Shown: positions 1 through 5,545 of the stretch, piece by piece
Numbering within the stretch: position 1 is the stretch's first letter
Layout of the letters: each line of letters opens with the position of its first letter
NCBI GenBank assembly: GCA_003558415.1
Contig: PWLT01000097.1
Location: 1 to 6,293 of the forward strand
Direction: 5' to 3'
From: Hyphomicrobiales bacterium
Lineage (GTDB): Bacteria > Pseudomonadota > Alphaproteobacteria > Rhodobacterales > Rhodobacteraceae
Length of the DNA: 6,293 nucleotides
Notes under the pieces: model-generated
What the model saw: only the letters and a program-made list of their open reading frames with translations
What the model was told of the DNA's origin: nothing
The model's database searches: none
Made by a program: the position numbers and the translations under genes

Positions 1-242
1 AAGGCGCGGACCGCGCCCGCCTCGTCATGGACGAGGATCAGCCGCTGGCCGACCAGCTCGACGGGTCGGATCGTGCCCGCCGGCAGCTCTGCCCGCCGGC
101 CGACATGGACCCAGGATGTCTTCCACACATGTTCCACCTCCGCGGCATGCCAGTCAGGGTCGCGATAGGCGTCGCGCGGCAGGGTGGGCGGGCAGTGATC
201 CAGAAGCGGCGAGTCGGGGTGAAAATGGCCGGGATGCGACAT
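1..242 (-). CDS. Rieske-type aromatic-ring-hydroxylating oxygenase, alpha subunit (N-terminal 80 residues; runs off the left edge)
   Basis: The visible 80 residues have the typical start of Rieske non-haem iron oxygenase alpha subunits. A Tyr-x-Asp-Pro motif (residues 26-30) is followed by the E-x-E/H-V-W helix (about 35-40), the W-V-H-V-G-R strand (44-49), E-L-P-A-G (52-56) and a beta segment ending V-H-D-E-A-G-A-V-R-A (71-80). In the family this leads directly into the C-x-H Rieske cluster, which lies outside the window with the catalytic domain. Relatives include choline, carnitine and glycine-betaine monooxygenases (CntA/GbcA type), which hydroxylate or split quaternary amines with an external reductase. 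The start ATG (240-242) is preceded by AAGG at 249-252, six bases away and overlapping the stop codon of the aminomethyltransferase gene. It is therefore the fourth gene of the leftward operon. Substrate class is inferred from context; other Rieske subfamilies remain possible. Confidence 0.82.
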   Translation of the reverse strand, partial: MSHPGHFHPDSPLLDHCPPTLPRDAYRDPDWHAAEVEHVWKTSWVHVGRRAELPAGTIRPVELVGQRLILVHDEAGAVRA

Positions 243-248
243 GGCGGA

Positions 249-252
249 CCTT
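249..252 (-). promoter_or_regulatory. Ribosome binding site of the Rieske gene
   Basis: AAGG on the minus strand lies six bases before the ATG at 242. It overlaps the TAA stop (251-253) of the preceding gene, which suggests re-initiation by ribosomes finishing the aminomethyltransferase. Confidence 0.55.
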
Positions 253-1453
253 AGAACATGCCAGGCGGCGTCGCGCGCCGCCGCGGCGGGTTGAAGAACG
301 GGCGCCTGGCGATGCGGGCGCGCAGCATCAGCTTGTGATACTGAAGCTCGCGCAGCGCATAGATCTCGGCGCGCAACCGGTCGCCGGCATCGCGGTGCCA
401 GGGACGGCGGATCTGCGCCAGGGCGAGATTGCGCTTGGTGGTGGGCGACCAGACGGCAGCGGTTACCTGGCCCACCGCCTTCTTGCCATCCAGATAGAGT
501 TCCGCGCCCTCTGCGGGGACGTTGCCCTCTATGTCCAGGCCAACCAGCGCCCAGTGCAGCATGCCGCCCTCGCGGGCGGCGCGGATGGCGTTGCGGCCGT
601 TGAAGGCGCCCTTGTCCAGATCGACCATCCAGCCCAGGCCGATCTCGTCGGGCTGGCGGGCGCGGTCTGGGCGCAGCACCTGTTCGGCGCAGATGAAATC
701 CATGTTGGCGATGATGAAGCCGGCCTCGATCCGCGCGATGTTCAGCGCCTCGGTGCCCACCGGGCGCAGCCTGTGCGGCGTCCCGGCGGCCATGAGGTGA
801 TCCCAGAGATCGAGGGCGCGGTCCGGGGTGGTCCAGATCTCGTAGCCCAGATCGCCGGTGAAGCCGGTGCGCGATACCATCACCGGACCGGCGGGGCCCA
901 GATGCATCTCGGCCAGGCGGAAGGGCTTCAGGCTGGCCAGGTCCGCCCCGCCCGCCGCCGACAGCACGGAGAAGGAGGTCGGTCCCTGCAGCGACAAGCC
1001 GGCGATGGCCTCGGTCTCATCGCGGATGGACACGTCAAAGCCGATGGCACTGTCCTGCAGCCAGGGCAAGTGGCGTTCCTGACAGCACAGGCGGAAGCGG
1101 TCTTCGCCCAGCCGGAAGAGTGTGCCGTCATCCAGCACATGGCCGGCATCGTTGCACCAGGAGGTGTACTGGACCGCGCCCACCGGCAGCGCCGAGGCGC
1201 GGCGCAGCGTCAGCCGGTCCAGATAGGCGGCGGCCCCGGGCCCTTCGATGGCGTATTTGATCATCGGCGAGATGTCGTAAAGGCTGGCCGAGTTGCGGAT
1301 CGAACTGTGCTCCATCGCCACATCGCCGAAATTCAGCGCCGTGGTGACGCCCGCCCAAGGCGCCCAGGCATTGAGCACATTCGCCGCCTCCACCCGTGGG
1401 TGGAACGGGCTGCGCATCAGCGGCGTGCGGAAGTGATGGCGCAGGTCGTTCAT
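251..1453 (-). CDS. GcvT-family aminomethyltransferase (stand-alone, probable demethylase or C1-transfer enzyme)
   Basis: A 400-residue protein of the glycine-cleavage T-protein/DmdA folate-binding family, which moves a methyl or methylene group from an amine (or sulfonium) to tetrahydrofolate. Family landmarks in order are Y-D-I-S-P-M (59-64, the D-L-S-H-M segment) followed by E-G-P-G-A, G-H-V-L-D-D (104-109, the region of the conserved folate-contacting Asp), L-S-L-Q-G-P (153-158), S-R-T-G-F-T-G-D-L-G-Y-E (194-205), R-I-E-A-G (241-245) and G-L-G-W-M-V-D (272-278). A GCV_T_C-like barrel follows (about 300-350). The T-protein is about 365 residues, so this one is slightly longer, with a basic Arg/Pro-rich tail (380-397). 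No gcvH or gcvP is nearby, so a role in glycine cleavage is unlikely. The neighbouring Rieske and flavin enzymes suggest demethylation of an N-methyl compound. The start overlaps the upstream stop as ATGA, with a G-run just upstream. The exact substrate is unknown. Confidence 0.9.
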   Translation of the reverse strand: MNDLRHHFRTPLMRSPFHPRVEAANVLNAWAPWAGVTTALNFGDVAMEHSSIRNSASLYDISPMIKYAIEGPGAAAYLDRLTLRRASALPVGAVQYTSWCNDAGHVLDDGTLFRLGEDRFRLCCQERHLPWLQDSAIGFDVSIRDETEAIAGLSLQGPTSFSVLSAAGGADLASLKPFRLAEMHLGPAGPVMVSRTGFTGDLGYEIWTTPDRALDLWDHLMAAGTPHRLRPVGTEALNIARIEAGFIIANMDFICAEQVLRPDRARQPDEIGLGWMVDLDKGAFNGRNAIRAAREGGMLHWALVGLDIEGNVPAEGAELYLDGKKAVGQVTAAVWSPTTKRNLALAQIRRPWHRDAGDRLRAEIYALRELQYHKLMLRARIARRPFFNPPRRRATPPGMF

Positions 1454-2997
1454 GCTGCCCCCAGGATCTCATTGGCCGCGTTCCAGCCCGCGGTGCCGGA
1501 AATGCCCCCGCCCGGATGGCTGCCCGCCCCGGCCAGCCACAGCCCCGGCATGGGCGTTGCGTAACGCGCGATGCCCACGGCGGGGCGCATGAAAAGCATC
1601 TGTTCCACCGCCAGATCGCCCTGATGCCAGCTGCCGCCGACCAACCCGTGGCGCGCGGCGATGTCGGCCGGGGTCAGAAGCTCGACCGCCGTGACCAGTT
1701 CGCCGATGCCGGGCGCGTGGGCTTCCAGTTGCTTCAGGATGGCGGCCTGCAGCGCATCGCGCCCGGCCTCCCAGCCGCCGCGCAGCGAGTAGGGGGCGTA
1801 TTGCGCGACGATGGACAGCACATGGTGGCCGTCCGGCGCGAAGCCCGAGTCATGCGCAGTGGGGCAGGTGATCTCCATTACCGGTGCGGGACTGAATTCG
1901 CCGTATTTGATGTGGTTGAAGGCGTTTTCCACGGTATCGGAAGACGGCGCGATGACCAGCCGGTGGCGTAGATCGGCGCCGCGGAAATCTGGCGCGCCCT
2001 TCAGCGCCAGATGCAGCTTGGCCGCCGTGCCGCGCATCCGGATGTTGTTGAGCCGGCGCACCAGTCCGGTTTCGACCTGCCGCGCGCCCAGAAGGTCCAG
2101 GAAGGTGGTGCGTGGATTGGCGGTGGAGATGACGCACCGCGCGGCGATTTCCTCGCCGCTTTCCAACCGGACGCCGGTGGCCCGGTCACCATCGCTGAGC
2201 ACCCGGTCGACGCGGGCGGCGCAGCGCAACTCGGCGCCGGCGGCGCGCACCGCCTCGGCCAGCGCACTGGCCAGCGCCCCCATGCCGCCACGCGGCCAGC
2301 GGATGCGTCCGGCATCGCCCGAAAGGCGATGCCACAGCAGGAACAGCGAATTCGGCGAGCGCGGGCCGAGGAAGGTGCCCAGCGTCGCATCGAAGGCCAG
2401 GAGCCCGCGCAGCCGGTCGTCGGTGAGGTCTTCCTGCACGACGTCATGCACGTTGATCAGAATCATCCGTAGGAATTCCTGCATATCCTCGCGGCCCAGC
2501 CGGCGCAGGTTCAGCCCGGCCCGGCCCAAAGCCAGCAGGTTGCCCTTGCCGCCGCCCTTGCCGGGCAGCGGTGGCGTGATTTCGCGCAGCGGCCGCAGGA
2601 TCTCGGTGTGGCGCAGGAGTCGGCCGCGCAGGGCGGCCCAGCGCTGAGCCTCGTCCTCGTCCAGGCCCTGCACATTCTCGCCATAGGCGCCGTTCAGGGT
2701 CAGGTGCCCACCATCCGACGACAGGGCGGTGGTGGCCATCGAACCCACGGCCCATTCCAGCCCGTGCCCTTCCGGCTTCAGCGCGGCCAGCATCCGCGCG
2801 TCCAGATGGGTGACCAGATGCGCCAGCCCGTCCACGCGGTAGCCCGGCGCGAATTCTGCCGTCAGCGCACCGCCGCCGGGGGTGTCGGCGGCGTCCAGCA
2901 CCAAAACCTTCTGGCCGGCCTGCGCCAGCCGCCCGGCGCAGGCGAGGCCGTTCACACCGCCGCCGATGATGATGGCGTCAAAGGACGGGGTAGGCAT
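1450..2997 (-). CDS. PYROXD2/phytoene-desaturase-like FAD-dependent oxidoreductase (second of a tandem pair)
   Basis: A 515-residue flavoprotein of the CrtI/PYROXD2 type. The N-terminus has a Rossmann ADP-binding motif, I-I-I-G-G-G-V-N-G-L (9-18), with an acidic strand end at V-L-V-L-D (Asp35) and the G-G-G of the second family motif (41-43). The middle has R-G-G-M-G-A-L (close to 245-251). The C-terminal FAD signature runs from G-L-W-L-A-G through S-H-P-G-G-G-I-S-G to N-A-A-N-E-I-L (about 485-512). No signal peptide or membrane helix is evident, so it is likely cytoplasmic. The start at 2997 is chosen over 3024 because GGAG lies seven bases upstream and the Rossmann strand begins about six residues in. 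The gene starts inside the end of the upstream flavoprotein gene (20-base overlap) and ends in an ATGA overlap with the aminomethyltransferase gene. It is clearly related to its upstream neighbour but well diverged. The redox substrate is unknown; carotenoid desaturation is unlikely because no carotenoid genes are present. Confidence 0.9.
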   Translation of the reverse strand: MPTPSFDAIIIGGGVNGLACAGRLAQAGQKVLVLDAADTPGGGALTAEFAPGYRVDGLAHLVTHLDARMLAALKPEGHGLEWAVGSMATTALSSDGGHLTLNGAYGENVQGLDEDEAQRWAALRGRLLRHTEILRPLREITPPLPGKGGGKGNLLALGRAGLNLRRLGREDMQEFLRMILINVHDVVQEDLTDDRLRGLLAFDATLGTFLGPRSPNSLFLLWHRLSGDAGRIRWPRGGMGALASALAEAVRAAGAELRCAARVDRVLSDGDRATGVRLESGEEIAARCVISTANPRTTFLDLLGARQVETGLVRRLNNIRMRGTAAKLHLALKGAPDFRGADLRHRLVIAPSSDTVENAFNHIKYGEFSPAPVMEITCPTAHDSGFAPDGHHVLSIVAQYAPYSLRGGWEAGRDALQAAILKQLEAHAPGIGELVTAVELLTPADIAARHGLVGGSWHQGDLAVEQMLFMRPAVGIARYATPMPGLWLAGAGSHPGGGISGTAGWNAANEILGAA

Positions 2998-4660
2998 CGC
3001 GCATCTCCGCTCTGTTGCCGACACCGCCGCGCATGCTGCGCAGGATTTCGGCCGCCGCGTTGCGCCCTGGCGCGCCCATCACGCCGCCGCCGGGATGGGT
3101 GGAGGATCCGCACATCCACAGATCCGGCACCGGGCCGCGATACTGCGCATACCCGGGCACCGGCCGGTTGAAGAGAAGCTGGTCGAAGGTCAGTTCACCC
3201 TGGAAGATGTTGCCGTCGGTCAGGCCGACCTCGGCCTCCAGCTCGCGCGGGGTGCGCACCTCGACATGCAGGATGCGTTGCTTGAAACCGGGCGCGTAAT
3301 CCTCGATCTGATCGATCACCGCCTTGCCGAAAGCGTCGCGGTCGTTGTCGGTCCAGTCGCGCTCGCCGTCGGCCCCGTTCCTGAGCTTCGGCGGGCAGTA
3401 TTGCACGAAGCAGGACATGAAATGCTTGCCCGGCGGCGCCATCGTTGGGTCGATCATGCTGGGGATCATCGTGTCCTGGAAGGGATCGGCAGACCAGCGC
3501 CCGGCCTTCCAGTCGTCATAGGCGCGTTCCGCCCGTTCGACGGAATCGGTGAAATGCAGATCGCCGCGCAGGCAGGGTGAGCCATCGGGCAGGGCAGGAA
3601 ACTCCGGCGCGCCATCCAGCGCGATGTTAAGTTTGCCCGACGAGCCGCGCGACTTGAAGCTGCGAACCCGGCCAAGGAACGCCTCGGGCAGGTCCGTGGG
3701 GTCCATGCAGTTGAGGAAAGTGCGCTTGACGTCCATGTTGGAGATCACGCGACGGGCAAGGATTTCCTCGCCATCTTCCAGCACGACGCCCTCGGCGCGG
3801 CCGGACCGCACCAGGATGCGCGCCACCGGGGCGTTCTCGCGCAGCGTGCCGCCCGCGCCGCGGAAGGACGCCGCCAGCGCCTGTGAAACCGCGCCCATGC
3901 CGCCACGCGCATAGCCCCATGCGCCGATATTGCCGTCCACATCGCCCATGTAATGATGCAGCAGCACATAGGCCGTGCCCGGCGACATCGGCCCCAACGC
4001 CGTGCCGGTGATCGCGGCGACGGTCATGTAGGCCTTGAGCGTATCGTTCTCGAAGTATTCGTCCAGGTAGTCGCTGATGCTCATCGTCCAGAAACGCACC
4101 ATGTCGGCCGCCTCATCCGCGCCCAGCGCCAGGAACTGGCGGGCGAGATAGGCCATCTCCGACAGATCGCGCGGCTTGAACGAGGCCGGGTCCGGCGGGG
4201 TGCGCATCAGAAGCGGTCGGATAAAGCGGCAATGGCGCATCAGGTCGCGCGCATAGCGGTCGTAATTCTCTGCGTCGCGCGGCGAGTGGCGGGCGATTTC
4301 GCGGCGGTTGGCTTCATGGTCGCGATAGGTGGCCAGGTAGCCGCCATCGCGCTGGAAGACCGCGCCCCCTTCGTAGGGCAGCACCTGCAGGCCGTGTGCC
4401 GGAAGATCCAGATCGCGCATGATCTCCGGCCGGAAGAGCGAGCAGACATAGGAGCAGTTGGAATAGGTGAAGCCGGGATAGAGTTCCCGGCTGACGGCGG
4501 CACCGCCTATCCAGTCGTTCTTTTCCACGACAAGCACATCCAGCCCGCTGCGCGCCAGATAGTTGGCGGTCACGAGGCCGTTGTGCCCCGCACCAACGAT
4601 CACCGCGTCCCAGATGCAGTTCGAGGAACGCGGGGTGGACGGGGCGGCGGTATCCTTCAT
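2978..4660 (-). CDS. PYROXD2/phytoene-desaturase-like FAD-dependent oxidoreductase (first gene of the leftward operon)
   Basis: A 560-residue flavoprotein, typical in length for the PYROXD2-like branch of the CrtI superfamily. The Rossmann motif is V-I-V-G-A-G-H-N-G-L (20-29), with Glu46 ending the second strand (V-L-V-V-E-K) and I-G-G-A-A just after it. R-G-G-M-G-A-V lies in the middle. The C-terminal FAD signature (about 511-540) is C-G-S-S-T-H-P-G-G-G-V-M-G-A-P-G-R-N-A-A-A-E-I-L. ATG 4660 is preferred because GAGG sits six bases upstream; ATG 4675 (five residues longer) is the alternative, with a weaker ribosome site. The open frame continues to 5224 antisense to the repressor gene, but that extension is not homologous-looking protein and would read through the promoter. 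It leads the operon directly downstream of the predicted BetI-type operator. Probable role: oxidation of an amine or ring intermediate. Not supported: phytoene as substrate. Confidence 0.9.
   Translation of the reverse strand: MKDTAAPSTPRSSNCIWDAVIVGAGHNGLVTANYLARSGLDVLVVEKNDWIGGAAVSRELYPGFTYSNCSYVCSLFRPEIMRDLDLPAHGLQVLPYEGGAVFQRDGGYLATYRDHEANRREIARHSPRDAENYDRYARDLMRHCRFIRPLLMRTPPDPASFKPRDLSEMAYLARQFLALGADEAADMVRFWTMSISDYLDEYFENDTLKAYMTVAAITGTALGPMSPGTAYVLLHHYMGDVDGNIGAWGYARGGMGAVSQALAASFRGAGGTLRENAPVARILVRSGRAEGVVLEDGEEILARRVISNMDVKRTFLNCMDPTDLPEAFLGRVRSFKSRGSSGKLNIALDGAPEFPALPDGSPCLRGDLHFTDSVERAERAYDDWKAGRWSADPFQDTMIPSMIDPTMAPPGKHFMSCFVQYCPPKLRNGADGERDWTDNDRDAFGKAVIDQIEDYAPGFKQRILHVEVRTPRELEAEVGLTDGNIFQGELTFDQLLFNRPVPGYAQYRGPVPDLWMCGSSTHPGGGVMGAPGRNAAAEILRSMRGGVGNRAEMRDAYPVL
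3005..3008 (-). promoter_or_regulatory. Ribosome binding site that fixes the start of the second flavoprotein gene
   Basis: GGAG on the minus strand lies seven bases before the ATG at 2997. It sits inside the coding sequence of the upstream flavoprotein and argues for start 2997 over the in-frame ATG at 3024. Confidence 0.65.
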
Positions 4661-4666
4661 CTCAAT

Positions 4667-4670
4667 CCTC
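4667..4670 (-). promoter_or_regulatory. Ribosome binding site that decides the start of the first flavoprotein gene
   Basis: GAGG on the minus strand lies six bases before ATG 4660. The alternative ATG at 4675 has GGAG about twelve bases upstream, which is too far for good initiation. Confidence 0.55.
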
Positions 4671-4764
4671 GGCATTGTTTCCAGTTGCTCCGGAGCGATC
4701 GGTGCGCCCGCGTCAGTTTTCTTGCGCTGGGGCCAACTGCTTGCTACGGTAGGCTGGAAGATTT

Positions 4765-4782
4765 TGATTGAGATGTCAATCA
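4765..4782. promoter_or_regulatory. Predicted operator for the BetI-like repressor (inverted repeat)
   Basis: TGATTGAgatgTCAATCA is a perfect 7-bp inverted repeat with a 4-base spacer. Allowing one mismatch, the arms extend to 11 bp (4761-4786). The core TTGA-N4-TCAA has the same half-sites and spacing as the BetI box of choline-responsive operons as I recall it (TTGA-ACGT-TCAA). It lies 13 bases upstream of the repressor start and overlaps a TTGACA box for the leftward operon. Binding here could repress both directions. Binding by the adjacent protein is inferred. Confidence 0.72.
4774..4779 (-). promoter_or_regulatory. Possible -35 box (TTGACA) of the leftward operon
   Basis: A perfect TTGACA on the minus strand, embedded in the right arm of the operator, about 114 bases from the first flavoprotein start. 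No good -10 follows at 16-18 bases, so this could be a by-product of the palindrome. Confidence 0.25.
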
Positions 4783-4786
4783 GAAT

Positions 4787-4790
4787 GGAG
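4787..4790 (+). promoter_or_regulatory. Ribosome binding site of the repressor gene
   Basis: GGAG lies five bases before GTG 4796 and eleven before ATG 4802. The spacing favours the GTG start. Confidence 0.5.
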
Positions 4791-4795
4791 ATTGG

Positions 4796-5512
4796 GTGGC
4801 GATGGCCGGAAAAACCGAGGCTGCAACGGCAGAGGCGCCCGCCGAACGGGCACCGCGAAAGGCAAGCCCGGCCGTGCGCCGAGAGCAACTGATCGAGGCG
4901 ACAATCGAAGTGCTGGCCGAGCGCGGCCTCTCGCGCACGCGAACAGCCGAAGTGGCGGCGCGCGCCGGGGTTGCCTACGGCTTGGTGAATTTCCACTTCC
5001 GCACCAAGGATACGCTTCTCAGCGAGACGCTGACCTACCTGGCCGACGAGTACCGCCAGAATTGGACGGACGCGCTGGAAGAAGTGCCGCCGGACGACCC
5101 TGCACGCCAGCTTCAGGCGCTGATCGAGGCCGATTTCTCGCCCCCAGTATTCACCCCGGCGCGGCTGGCGGCCTGGTGCGCCTTCTGGGGCGAGGCGCAG
5201 AGCCGCCCGATGTATCAGGCGCAATGCGGATCGAACGACCGCGCCTATTTCCTGATGCTGGAACGCATCTGCGCCCAGCTGATCGAACTTGGCGGCTACG
5301 CGCTGAATGCCACCCGCGCCGCGCGCATTCTACGCGTGACGATGGAGGGCACCTGGCTGGACCTGATCACCATGACCGAACCCTATTCGGGCAACGAGGC
5401 GAAGGCCACAATCTTCACCTGCGCCGCAGCTCTGTTTCCGGAGCATTTCACCGAACACGGCCTGAAGGCCGGTGGGACGTCGGCGGATGGCGCGGCGGGC
5501 AAGCAAGACTGA
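4796..5512 (+). CDS. BetI-like TetR-family transcriptional repressor
   Basis: A 238-residue TetR-family regulator (237 to 236 if ATG 4802 is used). After an Ala/Glu-rich lead (1-25), the DNA-binding domain runs from R-R-E-Q-L-I-E-A-T (28-36) through the helix-turn-helix at about 48-68 (T-A-E-V-A-A-R-A-G-V-A-Y-G-L-V-N-F-H-F) to F-R-T-K-D-T-L-L. The ligand domain has the BetI-like block A-A-W-C-A-F-W-G-E-A (125-134) and M-E-G-T-W-L-D-L (183-190), which parallel A-W-L-A-F-W and I-D-G-L-W-L of E. coli BetI. BetI senses choline, so the aromatic residues here (Trp127, Trp131, Trp187) suggest a cationic amine ligand. GTG 4796 is chosen from GGAG spacing. The gene is divergent from the catabolic operon, beside a palindrome that fits its operator, and 33 bases before the methyltransferase. 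The symbol betI is withheld because no betaine-synthesis genes are present. Confidence 0.88.
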   Translation: MAMAGKTEAATAEAPAERAPRKASPAVRREQLIEATIEVLAERGLSRTRTAEVAARAGVAYGLVNFHFRTKDTLLSETLTYLADEYRQNWTDALEEVPPDDPARQLQALIEADFSPPVFTPARLAAWCAFWGEAQSRPMYQAQCGSNDRAYFLMLERICAQLIELGGYALNATRAARILRVTMEGTWLDLITMTEPYSGNEAKATIFTCAAALFPEHFTEHGLKAGGTSADGAAGKQD

Positions 5513-5531
5513 CAGAAAAAAATCCAGCAGA

Positions 5532-5537
5532 GGGGGA
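5532..5537 (+). promoter_or_regulatory. Ribosome binding site of the methyltransferase gene
   Basis: A purine run (GGGGGA) ends eight bases before ATG 5546 in the 33-base gap after the repressor stop. No terminator hairpin is present in this gap, so the two genes are probably co-transcribed. The A7 tract at 5516-5522 has no stem before it. Confidence 0.4.
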
Positions 5538-5545
5538 AGCACGCG

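Larger units (their letters stand above)
4661..4795. promoter_or_regulatory. Divergent promoter region between the catabolic operon and the repressor/methyltransferase operon
   Basis: This 135-base gap is the only sizeable non-coding stretch and is noticeably more AT-rich on its right side than the surrounding genes. It must hold the promoters for both directions. Visible elements are the inverted repeat at 4765-4782, a perfect TTGACA on the minus strand at 4774-4779 inside that repeat, a short palindrome GCTCCGGAGC at 4687-4696, and possible weak plus-strand boxes (TTGCGC at 4722-4727 and TACGGT at 4745-4750, 17 bases apart). No convincing TATAAT-like -10 is seen for either direction, so transcription starts cannot be placed. 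Confidence 0.75.

Noticed and set aside
116..1564. A 482-codon plus-strand open frame opposite the aminomethyltransferase gene
   Set aside because: Its product is low-complexity Arg/Ala/Gly/His-rich sequence with no family motif, and the minus strand encodes a clear GcvT protein. Long antisense frames are common in GC-rich DNA.
1450..4660. Carotenoid biosynthesis (crtI-type phytoene desaturase) as the role of the flavoproteins
   Set aside because: The similarity is to the wider CrtI/PYROXD2 superfamily. No crtB, crtE or other carotenoid gene is in the window, and the neighbours point to amine and one-carbon metabolism.
4661..5224. N-terminal extension of the first flavoprotein by up to 188 residues
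   Set aside because: It would run antisense through the repressor gene and the promoter region. The family normally begins just before the Rossmann motif, and a good ribosome site supports ATG 4660.
5513..5545. Possible terminator at the A7 tract after the repressor gene
   Set aside because: There is no GC-rich stem before the tract and no T-run on the plus strand. The following gene has its own ribosome site close by, so read-through is more likely.
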